64,000 nt of DNA from Pseudomonas paraeruginosa PA7 (GTDB taxonomy: Bacteria > Pseudomonadota > Gammaproteobacteria > Pseudomonadales > Pseudomonadaceae). The DNA is taken from contig NC_009656.1 of the NCBI RefSeq assembly GCF_000017205.1, forward strand, positions 3,724,001 through 3,788,000. Direction: 5' to 3'. A program made the position numbers and the translations under genes. The notes under the pieces were generated by a model. It saw nothing but the letters and a program-made list of their open reading frames with translations. It searched no databases and was not told the origin of the DNA. Shown here piece after piece: positions 9,405 to 18,920 of this stretch (positions are counted from its first letter, which is position 1; the number at the start of each line of letters is the position of its first letter).

Positions 9405-9907
9405 CGCGCGTCACCCGCCTTGCCGAGCAGTTCGCCGGCATTCAGGATGCCCTTCTGGTCCAGCTTCAGCTCTACCCGGGTCAGCTCTTTCGCCGTGACC
9501 GGCACCACGTAGCGCCAGCTTGCCTCGCCGAGATCGCGGTAGGCGGCGAGCACGCCCACGTAGCGGCTCCCCTGCTCCACGCTGAGCTTGAGTTCGACCC
9601 GCTCGCCGGGACGCAACTCCAGCTCCTCGCTGGTCACCAGGTCGGGGTCCAGGGTCTCCTTGGGACGTTCGTAGAGGCTGAAGAAGTCGGCGTTCTCGAA
9701 CGCCACCGGGTGCTTCAGCTCGAACAGCCGCACTACCACCGGCGACGGCCGGCCATTGAGGTCGGGATTGACCCGCTCGCCGGCGCTCAGGGCGAGGTCG
9801 AGCTTGGTCAGTCTGGAATACGGCGACAGCGTGGAACAACCGGCCAGCAGCGCCAGGACGGCGAGCATGGCCAGCGCCCTGGCTGGCGGGATCGGGCGAC
9901 GAGACAT
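9401..9907 (-). CDS. tssJ2: T6SS outer-membrane lipoprotein TssJ (Lip2)
   Basis: Starts with a lipoprotein signal: basic SRRP, hydrophobic core ALAMLAVLALLAG, then the lipobox cysteine in LLAGCS. The mature protein is a transthyretin-fold TssJ domain that contacts the periplasmic end of TssM. The ATG at 9907 is preferred because AAGGATGA sits about 7 nt upstream; an in-frame ATG at 9916 overlaps the fha2 stop but has no useful spacing. 168 aa from the chosen start. Confidence 0.92.
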   Translation of the reverse strand: MSRRPIPPARALAMLAVLALLAGCSTLSPYSRLTKLDLALSAGERVNPDLNGRPSPVVVRLFELKHPVAFENADFFSLYERPKETLDPDLVTSEELELRPGERVELKLSVEQGSRYVGVLAAYRDLGEASWRYVVPVTAKELTRVELKLDQKGILNAGELLGKAGDAR

Positions 9908-9912
9908 GGCAA

Positions 9913-11115
9913 TCATCCTTGGTGCTCGGTGTAGAGGGTGGAAATCAGGCGAACCTGCTCTTCGTAGGCCTGGGCGAAATCACGCGCCAGCAGGCGCTCG
10001 CTCCAGTCGTCGTCCTGGCATAGCGACTGGTGGTAGCGACCGTAGGCACGCCAGCGGCTGCCCGAGGTAGCCAGCAACGGCCGGCGGCCGTCGCGCTCGA
10101 AACGCAGGGCCAGCTGCTGCGGCGAGAAATGCTCGAGGGTCGCGCGCACCGCCGCCCGGCTGGCGCCGAGCAGCGCCACCTGGTGCGCCTGGAGGTCGCG
10201 GAAACTGCGTGCGACGGCCTGTTCGCCACTCAACTGGCCAGGCTTGCCATCCCGAAGCAGATGCCCCAGCGCCTCGCCGGCATCGGCGCTGAAGCGCAAG
10301 GGATTCTTGCCGGTATCGCGCAACGTGCTCAGCGACAGCCGCAGTTCGTTCTTCAGTTCGCTGCGGGTTCGCAGGCTCTGCTGCAAGCCGCCGATGCACT
10401 GCCGCAGCAAACCGGCGGCGTTGATCGCCAGCGCTTCGCGCGCAGCGCCGTCGAGGCCGTCGAGGCCGTCGAGGTCCACTCCGAGGGCCTGGCCGAAACG
10501 CTGCCAGAAGGCTTCGTCGCGTTCCGGACGCGGACTTTCCACGGGTTCCTGCGGAGCCGCCGGGGCGGGCACCAGCTCCGGTACGACCAGGCTTTCCATG
10601 TCGATCCGCGCGTAGTCCGCACGCGCCCCGGCCTCATGACTGGGCTGGGCGATCGCGCTCAGGTCGTCGAGTTCGTAGGCATCTGTACCGTCCTGGTCGA
10701 GCGCCTGCAACGGATCGAGGGCCAGGAAGGCATCGTCCGGAATGATGCTGCCCGCCGGCTGCGGCCGCCCGACGTCCATGGCGAACTCGTCGGGCTCGCG
10801 CAGCAACCGCGCGCGGATTTCGAAGTCGCCGAGCAGGAAGACGCTGTCCTGCTCGATGCGCTGCGGCTCGCCATGCGGCAGGCGGCTGCCGTTGCCGGCG
10901 CGGATGCCGTTGCTGCTGGTGTCGGTCAGGTAGAACGCGCCGTTGCGATAGCTGACCCGCGCATGCTGCTTGGACAAGTGCCGCTTGCGATCGGGAATCG
11001 CCCAATCGCACTCACCGCCGCGGCCGATGAGGCCGCCGTTCCTGCCGAAGGTCTTGCTGCATAGCTCCGTCGGTACGAATTGCTTGGCGCTGAGCATTTC
11101 CAATACCAGTTCCAT
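9913..11115 (-). CDS. fha2: T6SS FHA-domain protein Fha2 (TagH type)
   Basis: A 400-aa protein with an N-terminal forkhead-associated domain that reads phosphothreonine: FGRNGGLIGRGGECDW, RHLSKQHARVSY and TDTSSNGIRAG carry the conserved Gly-Arg, Ser-x-x-His and Asn-Gly. The C-terminal part (from about residue 210) is the TagH/VasC-type helical domain. An acidic Pro/Ala-rich linker joins them. It is the probable target or adaptor of Stk1/Stp1. The start at 11115 has AAGGAG upstream; the longer open frame lacks similarity and overlaps the preceding lipoprotein gene. Confidence 0.93.
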   Translation of the reverse strand: MELVLEMLSAKQFVPTELCSKTFGRNGGLIGRGGECDWAIPDRKRHLSKQHARVSYRNGAFYLTDTSSNGIRAGNGSRLPHGEPQRIEQDSVFLLGDFEIRARLLREPDEFAMDVGRPQPAGSIIPDDAFLALDPLQALDQDGTDAYELDDLSAIAQPSHEAGARADYARIDMESLVVPELVPAPAAPQEPVESPRPERDEAFWQRFGQALGVDLDGLDGLDGAAREALAINAAGLLRQCIGGLQQSLRTRSELKNELRLSLSTLRDTGKNPLRFSADAGEALGHLLRDGKPGQLSGEQAVARSFRDLQAHQVALLGASRAAVRATLEHFSPQQLALRFERDGRRPLLATSGSRWRAYGRYHQSLCQDDDWSERLLARDFAQAYEEQVRLISTLYTEHQG

Positions 11116-11132
11116 GAGATCGCTCCTTGCGG

Positions 11133-11273
11133 TCACTTGCCGCGATTGACCGCCTGCGGATCGCCAAGCGGGCGATAGTCGCCGTCGTTGAATTTGTAGT
11201 TGCCGCTGCAACCGGCGAGGCCGCAGAGGACGGCCAGGGCCAGAAGCACGGCGGGCCAGTGACGAACAGGCAT
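11133..11273 (-). CDS. Small predicted lipoprotein in the H2-T6SS operon (orfX2)
   Basis: A 46-codon ORF. The product starts MPVRHWPAVLLALAVLCGLAGCSG, giving a clean lipobox LAGC at Cys22, and ends in a short polar tail of about 24 residues (NYKFNDGDYRPLGDP...). It sits between sfa2 (88-nt gap) and fha2 (17-nt gap), where I recall a gene named orfX2. No enzymatic domain fits. The role is unknown; location suggests an outer-membrane accessory of the secretion machine. Confidence 0.75.
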   Translation of the reverse strand: MPVRHWPAVLLALAVLCGLAGCSGNYKFNDGDYRPLGDPQAVNRGK

Positions 11274-11361
11274 CAGGGAGTCTCCATGGAAGGGCCGCGG
11301 ACGCCGCGCTCCAGGCGCGCGCCCGGCTGGGCTGGTTGGAAGGAAATCTCGATCATGGGCT

Positions 11362-12873
11362 TCAGGTCCGGGGATCGCCGAAATGAATGTTCAGGCGTCC
11401 CATGCGATAGATCAGGGTTCGGCGCGGCAGACCCAGTTCGCGCGCGGCGAGGGTCTGGTTGCCAGCGTTCCTGCGCAGGCAGGCGAGCAGCAGGTCCCGT
11501 TCGATCTGCTCCAGATGCTCGCGCAGCTTGAGTGGCGCCTCCGCTTCCGGCGGGGCGCGCAGGGAAAAGTGTTCGGCCAGCAGCACGTCGCCTTCGCAGA
11601 GCAATACCGCGCATTCCACCAGTCCCTTCAGCTCCCGAACGTTGCCGGGAAAGCCATAGCCCTCGAGCAGTTCCAGCGCTTCCGCGGACCAGCCCAGCGG
11701 CGCGCGACGCAGGAACACGCAGGCGCGTTCGGCGAAATGCCGGGCCAGTTCGAGGGCGTCGCCCTCGCGCTGGCGCAACGGCGGCAACTCGATGGGAAAC
11801 TGCGCCAGTCGGTAGTAGAGGTCTTCGCGGAACTTGCCATCGCGTACCAGCAGGGCGAGGTCACGGTGGGTAGCGGCGATGATGCGTACATCGACCTTGT
11901 GCGTATCGTTGCCGCCGAGCGGGCGAATCTCGCCTTCCTGCAGCACGCGCAACAGCTTGGCCTGGAGCGGCAGGGACATGTCGCCGATCTCGTCGAGCAA
12001 CAGGGTTCCGCCGTCGGCGGCGTCGAACAGCCCGGGGCGGTCGCGTTCGGCACCGGTAAAAGCGCCCTTTCGGTAGCCGAACAGTTCGCTCTCCAGCAAG
12101 TTTTCCGGAAACGCCGCGCAGTTCTGCACCACGAAGGCCTGCGAACGTCGCGGACCGTACTCGTGGATCGCCCGTGCGACCACCTCCTTGCCGGTACCGG
12201 TCTCGCCCTGCAGCAGTACCGTGTAGGGGGTATGCAGGACCTTGCTGATCATCCGGCAGGTCTCGCGCATCGCCGCGCTCCGACCGATCAGCCCGTAGCC
12301 GCTGACCACCGGCGCACTGGATGGTCCCTGCGGCTCACTGGCGGGATGCGCCAGGCGCTGCAGCAAATGCAACTGGGCCAGCACGAACGAGCCGAGCTGG
12401 CCCAGCGCATGGGCGAACCCCTGCAGGTTCAGTGGCCGCAGGGTGGCGCAGACAACCACCCCTCCTACCGTTTTTTCCGGGCTCATCAGCGGCACGCACA
12501 GCAGGGACAGCCACGGCTTGTCCCGTAGCGGCAGGAAGCCGGTCTCGTGCAGCCGGGCCGGAAGGTCAACGAGGCTGACCACACGGTTCTGACAAAGAGC
12601 GAACTGCAGCAGTTGCTCGCCGTTGTAGTCTGCCGGCAGGATGGAGGGCTCCAGCGCCTGCGGCAGGCCATCGCGGCACTCGGCGCTGAGTGTGAGCACC
12701 GTATGGGTCTGGTCGAGCAGGTACAGTTGGCTCAGCTCGCATCCGCAGAGCTTACCGACAGCGCACGCGAAGCCTCCCAGCAAGGCCGAGGCATCGGTTT
12801 CCCGTGACAGCGCGGTGAACTGCGCCAGCAGGGCTTCGGCAAAGGACAGCGGTTGCGCAACACGACTGAACAT
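11362..12873 (-). CDS. sfa2: Sigma-54-dependent activator Sfa2
   Basis: A 503-aa bacterial enhancer-binding protein. An N-terminal GAF-like sensor (about 1-165) precedes an AAA+ domain with Walker A GETGTGK (223-229), the sigma-54 contact loop GAFTGA (270-275) and Walker B LLLDEIGD (291-298). The C-terminal Fis-type helix-turn-helix reads NQTLAARELGLPRRTLIYRM. An intact GAFTGA means it can activate RpoN promoters. ATG at 12873 is chosen with GAGGTG about 8 nt upstream; an in-frame GTG at 12882 is possible. I recall published work linking Sfa2 and RpoN to H2-T6SS activation. Confidence 0.94.
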   Translation of the reverse strand: MFSRVAQPLSFAEALLAQFTALSRETDASALLGGFACAVGKLCGCELSQLYLLDQTHTVLTLSAECRDGLPQALEPSILPADYNGEQLLQFALCQNRVVSLVDLPARLHETGFLPLRDKPWLSLLCVPLMSPEKTVGGVVVCATLRPLNLQGFAHALGQLGSFVLAQLHLLQRLAHPASEPQGPSSAPVVSGYGLIGRSAAMRETCRMISKVLHTPYTVLLQGETGTGKEVVARAIHEYGPRRSQAFVVQNCAAFPENLLESELFGYRKGAFTGAERDRPGLFDAADGGTLLLDEIGDMSLPLQAKLLRVLQEGEIRPLGGNDTHKVDVRIIAATHRDLALLVRDGKFREDLYYRLAQFPIELPPLRQREGDALELARHFAERACVFLRRAPLGWSAEALELLEGYGFPGNVRELKGLVECAVLLCEGDVLLAEHFSLRAPPEAEAPLKLREHLEQIERDLLLACLRRNAGNQTLAARELGLPRRTLIYRMGRLNIHFGDPRT

Positions 12874-12883
12874 AGCAACCACC

Positions 12884-15517
12884 TCAGGCGAACTCGCAGA
12901 ACACGTGTCCGTGCTCGTCGAGTGTCGCGTGAACCCGTACGAGCCGCTCGTCGCGCGCCATCGCCTGCAGCAACCGGTCGGCCACCAGAGGCAGAAGATG
13001 AGTGTCCAGCAGATGATCGATCAGCCGGGCGCCACTGTCGCTCTGGATGCAACGTTCACCCAGGTGATCCACCAGCGCAGAGCTGTAGTCGAAAGCCAGG
13101 TGGCGGCGGGCCAGGCGCTCGCCGAGCCGGTCCAGCTTGATCCCGATCAGCTCTCGCAGCACCCTGCCGCCCACCGGGTAGTACGGCACCACCCGCATCC
13201 GTGCCAGCAACGCCGGTTTGAAATGCTGGCTGAGCACCGGGCGGATGGTGTCTTCGAGAATCTCGGGGGACGGCCGCTCGCCGTCCCGGCAAAGCGCGGC
13301 GATACGTTCGCTGGCGAGGTTGGAGGTCATCAGGAACAGGGTGTTGCGGAAATCGATCTCGTGCCCTTCGCCATCGTTGGCTACACCCCTGTCGAATATC
13401 TGGTAGAAGAGGTTGAGCACGTCCGGATCGGCCTTCTCCACTTCGTCCAACAACACCACCGAATAGGGCTTCTGGCGTACCGCCTCGGTGAGCATGCCAC
13501 CCTCGCCATAGCCGACATATCCGGGCGGTGCACCGATCAGGCGCGAGACGGAGTGCTTCTCCTGAAATTCGGACATGTTGATGGTGGTGATGAAACGCTC
13601 GCCGCCATACAGCAGGTCGGCTAGCGCCAGCGCGGTCTCGGTCTTGCCCACCCCGCTCGGCCCCACCAGAAGGAACACACCGGCCGGCGCATCGGGCTTG
13701 TTCAGCCCTGACGCGGTGGCGCGCATCGAACGGTCCAGTGCCCTGATCGCCTGTTCCTGGCCCCGGATTCGCGCCCGCAGGTCGTCGGCGAACCCCACCA
13801 CCTTGGCATTGTGCTCCCGCGCCAGTTGCTCCACCGGTACACCGGTCCAAGCGCTGATCACCTCGGCGACCAGGCGCGGGCAGACCTCGAAACTGACCAG
13901 CCGCCCCTGGGCCTGGGCATCGGCGAGTGCCTGGCGGGTTTCGTGAAGGGCCTTTTCCAGGGCTTCGACACCGCCATGCTCGTCGGCCGGGAAAGCCTCC
14001 GCGTCCGCCTCGCCGCCCTGTTCTTCCCGGCTCGCCTCGCGGGCCCTGGCCAATTGCTGGCGCAGGGCGAGCAGGCGCTCGGCGAGTTCGCGCTGGCGGC
14101 TCCACTGGTCCTCCAGTACGTGCCGCTCGCTTTCCGCCTGGGCCAGGCGTTCTTCCAGCACCTGCAGGGCCTCGTGGTCGATCGGCAGCCCTGCCTCGGC
14201 ATCGCGGCGCAGGGCCTGGCGCTGGCGCTCGCCTTCGGCCAGCTCGCCGCGCAGGCGCTCGAGACTCTCCGGCGCCGCCGCCAGGCTGATGCGCACCCGC
14301 GCACAGGCGGTGTCGAGGATGTCGACGGCCTTGTCCGGCAACTGGCGACCCGCCAGGTAGCGGGCGGACAGTTCGGCGGCGGCCACCACCGCGTCGTCGC
14401 GCAGGTAGATACCGTGGCTTTCCTCGTAAACACGGGCCAGGCCACGCAGGATTGTCACCGCTTCGGCAACGCTCGGCTCATGCAGTTGCACGGGCTGGAA
14501 ACGCCGGGCCAGCGCCGGGTCCTTCTCGAAATACTTCTTGTACTCGGCCCAGGTCGTCGCCGCGATGGTACGCAACTCACCGCGTGCCAGGGCCGGCTTG
14601 AGCAGGTTGGCGGCATCCGAGCCGCCGGCCTGACCGCCCGCGCCAATCAGCGTATGGGCCTCGTCGATGAACAGGATGGTAGGCCTGAGTGCTGCCTTCA
14701 CTTCGTCGATGACGCCTTTCAGGCGCCGCTCGAACTCGCCCTTCACGCTGGCACCGGCCTGCAACAGGCCCATGTCGAGGGACAACAGCTCGACGTCCCT
14801 CAGTGCCGGCGGCACTTCCCCTGCGGCGATCCGCGAGGCCAGGCCTTCGACGATGGCGGTCTTGCCGACGCCAGCCTCGCCGACCACGATGGGGTTGTTT
14901 TTCCGCCGACGGGCCAGGATGTCGACCATCTGGCGAATAGCCCCGTCGCGACAGAGCACCGGATCGAGCTTGCCGTCGCGCGCCTGCTGGGTAAGGTTGT
15001 GGGTGAAACGCTGCAACAGGGACTCGCCGCCACCCGGCTTGCCGCTGGGCGCGCCCTCCAGCGGCTGCGAGAGCGCGAAATCCTTCAACCGCTCGATGTC
15101 GAGCCGCGCCAGCAGTGGCTGGTAGCGGCTGCCGGCATAGCGCAACGGGTTGCGTAGCAGGGCCAGGATCAATGCCGCCTGGTCGATCTGGCTACGGCCC
15201 AGTTCGAGGTTGGCCAGCAACAGCGCATCCTGCAGCCACTGCACCAGCTCGGGCGCGAACACCGGATTGCGCGAGGCACTGTGCTCGCCGCGCGCTTGCA
15301 ACGCGGCGTTGAGTTCGCCGGCGTCCACCGCGGCATCCTGCAGGGCGCGCGCCAGCAATCCCTGGGGACGCTCCAGCAGGCCCAGCAACAGGTCTTCCAC
15401 CAGTACCCTGCTGCCGCCGCGGGCGACGCAGCGCTCGGCGGAGCCCTCCAGGTCGCGCCGGGTGTCGGCATCCAGCGCCTGAATCAGTTGTTGCAGGTCT
15501 ACGTTGATCATGCTCAT
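12884..15517 (-). CDS. clpV2: T6SS sheath-recycling ATPase ClpV (TssH)
   Basis: An 877-aa Clp/Hsp100 AAA+ unfoldase that extracts TssC from contracted sheaths. It has an N-terminal Clp repeat domain (1-150), AAA1 with Walker A GEAGVGKT (213-220) and Walker B ILFIDE (about 281-286), a ClpB-type coiled coil (about 415-540) and AAA2 with GPSGVGKT (619-626). MSMINV at 15517 is preferred because AAGGA has better spacing there than for the ATG two codons later. Six nt after tssG, and its end lies 10 nt before the sfa2 start. Confidence 0.96.
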   Translation of the reverse strand: MSMINVDLQQLIQALDADTRRDLEGSAERCVARGGSRVLVEDLLLGLLERPQGLLARALQDAAVDAGELNAALQARGEHSASRNPVFAPELVQWLQDALLLANLELGRSQIDQAALILALLRNPLRYAGSRYQPLLARLDIERLKDFALSQPLEGAPSGKPGGGESLLQRFTHNLTQQARDGKLDPVLCRDGAIRQMVDILARRRKNNPIVVGEAGVGKTAIVEGLASRIAAGEVPPALRDVELLSLDMGLLQAGASVKGEFERRLKGVIDEVKAALRPTILFIDEAHTLIGAGGQAGGSDAANLLKPALARGELRTIAATTWAEYKKYFEKDPALARRFQPVQLHEPSVAEAVTILRGLARVYEESHGIYLRDDAVVAAAELSARYLAGRQLPDKAVDILDTACARVRISLAAAPESLERLRGELAEGERQRQALRRDAEAGLPIDHEALQVLEERLAQAESERHVLEDQWSRQRELAERLLALRQQLARAREASREEQGGEADAEAFPADEHGGVEALEKALHETRQALADAQAQGRLVSFEVCPRLVAEVISAWTGVPVEQLAREHNAKVVGFADDLRARIRGQEQAIRALDRSMRATASGLNKPDAPAGVFLLVGPSGVGKTETALALADLLYGGERFITTINMSEFQEKHSVSRLIGAPPGYVGYGEGGMLTEAVRQKPYSVVLLDEVEKADPDVLNLFYQIFDRGVANDGEGHEIDFRNTLFLMTSNLASERIAALCRDGERPSPEILEDTIRPVLSQHFKPALLARMRVVPYYPVGGRVLRELIGIKLDRLGERLARRHLAFDYSSALVDHLGERCIQSDSGARLIDHLLDTHLLPLVADRLLQAMARDERLVRVHATLDEHGHVFCEFA

Positions 15518-15523
15518 CCATCC

Positions 15524-16531
15524 TTAATGAATCTTGCTGCCCAGCGTCACCACGCCATCGGCGCGTTCCCGGCCCAGCCAACTGGTCCAGCCAAGGCGGC
15601 ACGGGTTCTGCGCGCCGATGCGGAACTCGCGGATTTCCTCGTGGCGCAGGACCAGTCGGATGTCATAGTCGAGCGGGTCACGCAGGGTGAAGCGCACCAG
15701 CGCACAAAGCGGCTGGTAACCGGGACCGATTGGCAGGAACTCGTGAAAGCGCTGCCAATCGAGCTGGCGGATATGAATGCGGAACTTGCCGCTGCGGTCG
15801 CGAACCCGTTCGCCCAGCACTGCGTCCTCGCCAAGCTGGCTGTTGAACAGACCGAGCCGGTTGCGCTGCTCCTCGAGGATCGCGACGCGCCGTTCGATGC
15901 ATTGCTCGGCGAGCAGCTCGGCGTGCTTGAAGTAGTAGCGCAGCACCGACTCGATCAGGGCCGCCGAGTGGGCCCGCAGGCTGAGCAGACCGAGGTAGGG
16001 CAGCAGACGTTTCCAGTTCAGCTCCCTGGCCTTGCGGATCTCTTCTCCACCCAGCCCGACAACGGAGAACAATTGGGCGGAGAACGCATCGCTCGCGCCG
16101 CTCTGGAAACTCACCCGGTAGCGATACTTGCGCCAGATGGGCAACAGCAACCGATGCAGGCGGTGATGGAAAAGATCGAGGAAGTTCCGCGTAGGGTTAC
16201 TCTCCTCACTGTCGCCCAGGGCCTGCTCGCTGTAGAACGCCGGCAGCGGCGAACTGGAACCGAACAACCCCATCAGGTTGAAGCGCAGCCGCGCCCGCAG
16301 CATGCCGCGCTCTTCGAAGAACTCCACCCGATCTATATCGCTGGCCGGAAAGCCGAGACTAGGATTGGCCTGGAATTCCAGCTGATCGTAAAGCGCCTCG
16401 TCCCCCAGCCCGGGGTATTGCTCGCGCAGACGATCCATGACCAGCAGGACCGCCTGGAACAGCGAGTATTCGCGAATACCCCGTGCCAACGCGCTTACAG
16501 CAGGGGCTGCAAACCCATGCGCGGTTTCCAT
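15524..16531 (-). CDS. tssG2: T6SS baseplate protein TssG
   Basis: A 335-aa TssG (HsiH2) wedge component that forms a TssF2-TssG heterotrimer of the baseplate. Family features are the N-terminal YSLFQAVLLVMDRL segment and the LGFPASDIDRVEF motif, followed by MGLFGSSSPLPAFYSE. The start overlaps the end of tssF by 37 nt, with GGAGA upstream. Length is normal. Confidence 0.94.
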   Translation of the reverse strand: METAHGFAAPAVSALARGIREYSLFQAVLLVMDRLREQYPGLGDEALYDQLEFQANPSLGFPASDIDRVEFFEERGMLRARLRFNLMGLFGSSSPLPAFYSEQALGDSEESNPTRNFLDLFHHRLHRLLLPIWRKYRYRVSFQSGASDAFSAQLFSVVGLGGEEIRKARELNWKRLLPYLGLLSLRAHSAALIESVLRYYFKHAELLAEQCIERRVAILEEQRNRLGLFNSQLGEDAVLGERVRDRSGKFRIHIRQLDWQRFHEFLPIGPGYQPLCALVRFTLRDPLDYDIRLVLRHEEIREFRIGAQNPCRLGWTSWLGRERADGVVTLGSKIH

Positions 16532-18282
16532 TGGTACACGTCTCCCTGTGTGCTCCTCACCCGCAATTCGTGGTAAGAGTTGATGCTGGCGTAAAGTGCG
16601 AAAAATTCGTTCAGAACCGAAGCGAACACAAACAGGTCGCCCTCGCCGATATAGCCTTCCGGATCGATCGTCAGCTCGGTACGCAAGCCGCGCAGCGGCA
16701 GCCCTCGGTGCAAGCGGTCGACATGCTCGTGGCGGACCGCCTTGAGCCCGCCCAGCAGGCGCTTGCTGACCTTCGCGGCATGCTGGTCGTAGTAGCGCGG
16801 CAGGTCGTAGGTTTCGAGGATCACCTTGAGTGCATCGACGTTGGCCAAAGACAGGTAGTTGAGCGACATGTTGCTGATCAGCTTCCAGAGGAAGTCGCGG
16901 TGCAACGGCGGCGCGTAACTCGGGGTCGCCGGGGTGATATTGCGGAAACCGAGGAACTCCGGTGTGCCTTCGCAGGCGACGCAGATGTCGCCCAGGCGCA
17001 GCCGCTGCGGCAGGTTCTGATTCGTGCAGGTAAGCTCCACCGACAGTGTCTCGATCTGCTCGGGATGGCGGATGCCGAAGCTCAGGTAGGTATCCAGGCC
17101 ATCATGCAGGAGCGAGGTGCGTTGCCGGATGCTGTAATGGGGACGAGCCTCGGGTACATCGAAGCTGGGATCGTGCTCGAACGATTCGAACGGCACATAT
17201 CCCCGGTAGCCTAGTCCGCCCGGCCGCCAGCCGGTGACACTTTCCACCGAGAACACTCCGCAGTCCTCCAGGGCGTATCTGACCGGCATAAGCAGGTACT
17301 CGTCCTGCTTGCCGTCGAGACGGATAGGTAGCGCATCATGGCGGAACAGGTTGACCACCGGAGTGCAGTACAGCCTGATATTCTCCAGCGTCGGGTGCAG
17401 GCGCTGGATGCCGTTCTTGCGGATATCGAAACGCAAATCCAGGCCACGAACCTGCTTGAGGAGGTCATCGGGCAGGCTGTCGAGCAGCTCCAGTCCATCG
17501 ACGTCGACGAAAAGGAACTTGTCCTGGAACGCAAAGTACTCCTGCAGGTAGCGGTAGCCGCGGAAGGTATTCAGCGGATAGGGAATCAGCGCCTCGTCCT
17601 CGGCGAACCCCACCGGCCGCACCCGCTCGCCCGCCAGGCGAAACGCCAGCGGCTTGCCGTCGACCCCATCGAGCGGAAGCCCCTGGGCGCCTAACGGGAT
17701 CAGTTGGATATTGTCCAGATTGCGCAATAGGCACAGGTAGAGCATCTGGCTGATGTAACGCTCGCCAGTCAGGTGCAGGCGCAGACGATTCAGTCGCAGC
17801 TCGCCGAGATGCCCGTCGCAGTTCATCTCCAGTCGCAAGCCCAGCAATGCGCCGTCGCCAGTCACCGAGTAGTTCAGCGCCTTCAGGGTGAGCGGCAGGA
17901 CTTCGGTGGTATAGCAAGTGCGGAAGCGGCAGGCGACCTCGCCTACCGGCCGGCTTTCCACCGGGGTATCGCGTTCCACGCGCAGTGCTTCGCCTGGTCG
18001 GGTCAGCGGGTCGAACTGGAGGATGCTGAACGCCGGCAAGGGGCGCATATAGTTCGGCCACAGCAAGTGCATCATCGAGTGGCTGAGTTCCGGCAACTCG
18101 TCGTCCAGCTTCTGCCGCAACCGTCCGGTCAGGAAGGCGAAGCCCTCGAGCAGCCGCTCGACGTCCGGATCGCGCCCGGCCTGACCGAGGAACGGCGCCA
18201 AGGCTGGGCTGCGCTCGGCGAAACGGCGTCCCAACTGTCGCAGTGCGGTGAGTTCGCTCTGGTAGTAGTGGTTAAAGGGCAT
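16495..18282 (-). CDS. tssF2: T6SS baseplate protein TssF
   Basis: A 595-aa TssF (HsiG2) baseplate wedge protein. The N-terminus MPFNHYYQSELTALRQLG and the nearby FAERSPALAPFLG, DPDVERLLEGFAFLTGRLRQKLDDELPEL are diagnostic. The start at 18282 is fixed by this conservation; the frame stays open upstream to 18468 but that extension has no family similarity. The ribosome site is weak, and a 72-codon ORF with a strong ribosome site ends across this start, which suggests translational coupling. Confidence 0.95.
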   Translation of the reverse strand: MPFNHYYQSELTALRQLGRRFAERSPALAPFLGQAGRDPDVERLLEGFAFLTGRLRQKLDDELPELSHSMMHLLWPNYMRPLPAFSILQFDPLTRPGEALRVERDTPVESRPVGEVACRFRTCYTTEVLPLTLKALNYSVTGDGALLGLRLEMNCDGHLGELRLNRLRLHLTGERYISQMLYLCLLRNLDNIQLIPLGAQGLPLDGVDGKPLAFRLAGERVRPVGFAEDEALIPYPLNTFRGYRYLQEYFAFQDKFLFVDVDGLELLDSLPDDLLKQVRGLDLRFDIRKNGIQRLHPTLENIRLYCTPVVNLFRHDALPIRLDGKQDEYLLMPVRYALEDCGVFSVESVTGWRPGGLGYRGYVPFESFEHDPSFDVPEARPHYSIRQRTSLLHDGLDTYLSFGIRHPEQIETLSVELTCTNQNLPQRLRLGDICVACEGTPEFLGFRNITPATPSYAPPLHRDFLWKLISNMSLNYLSLANVDALKVILETYDLPRYYDQHAAKVSKRLLGGLKAVRHEHVDRLHRGLPLRGLRTELTIDPEGYIGEGDLFVFASVLNEFFALYASINSYHELRVRSTQGDVYQWKPRMGLQPLL

Positions 18283-18490
18283 GGCGTAGAGATCCGCAGA
18301 TAGGCGCGATGGCAGGCTCCAGGAACGAGGCGGCGCCCGACGAAGACAGTGCCGAAACCAGTGGTATTCTCTTTCTTGCAGGCATGCGTCCCTGCCTATC
18401 TTTCCTGGAGCCCTCGACTCCATCGGCGGCCAGGCCAGGGAACCGGCGGGCGCCAGGAGCGAGCTCACGGACGATGGGCTTGCAGGACAT
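18272..18490 (-). CDS. Possible 72-aa leader ORF between tssE and tssF
   Basis: An ATG at 18490 follows the tssE stop by 10 nt, with GGAGG placed directly after that stop codon and 5 nt before the ATG. The ORF ends at 18272, overlapping the tssF start (18282) by 11 nt in another frame. The product is basic, Pro/Ala/Gly-rich, with one short hydrophobic stretch (SSSGAASFLEPAIAPI) and no domain I recognise. It may be a coupling leader, a small protein, or a decayed remnant; the ribosome site is the main evidence. Confidence 0.4.
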   Translation of the reverse strand: MSCKPIVRELAPGARRFPGLAADGVEGSRKDRQGRMPARKRIPLVSALSSSGAASFLEPAIAPICGSLRHAL

Positions 18491-18500
18491 CAGAACCTCC

Positions 18501-18908
18501 TCAACTGACCGTCACCTGGCCGCGCCCATCCAGGCACGCGGAAAAACTCACCTGGCGCTTGACTCCCTCCACTTCCAGCAGGCCCTCTATGCTGAAGGCC
18601 AGGCGGAGTTGGTCGTTGTCCGGCGGCAGGGGAACGACATGCACCTCGCCCAGGCGTGGTTCATAGGCCTCGATGAAGCTTTCGATGGCCGCCCGGGCCT
18701 GGCTCAGGGCATCATGCAGGCTCAGGCGCATGTCGTTGAGATCGGGTAACCCGTAGTCGGACAGCGTCTGCACGCTGCCCGCCCGGGTGCTGAGCATCTT
18801 GGCCAGATGGGCAGCCACCGACGCCATGGCGGAAACCTCGCTGCTCCAGCCAGCGCGTTTATCCGTCTCGCCGGTGAGGCGTTCGAACAGACTGCCGTAT
18901 CCGGTCAT
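18501..18908 (-). CDS. tssE2: T6SS baseplate protein TssE (gp25-like)
   Basis: A 135-aa gp25/lysozyme-like TssE (HsiF2) that nucleates sheath assembly at the baseplate. Seen: N-terminal SLFERLTGE, then LAKMLSTRAGSVQTLSDYGLPDLND, the family core, and the C-terminal EVEGVKRQVSFSACLDGRGQVTV strands. It follows tssC by 12 nt. Confidence 0.95.
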   Translation of the reverse strand: MTGYGSLFERLTGETDKRAGWSSEVSAMASVAAHLAKMLSTRAGSVQTLSDYGLPDLNDMRLSLHDALSQARAAIESFIEAYEPRLGEVHVVPLPPDNDQLRLAFSIEGLLEVEGVKRQVSFSACLDGRGQVTVS

Positions 18909-18920
18909 GGGACGCCCCGC

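Noticed and set aside
18283..18468. N-terminal extension of TssF to 18468
   Set aside because: Frame is open but the added 62 residues lack similarity to TssF, whose N-terminus begins at MPFNHYYQ.
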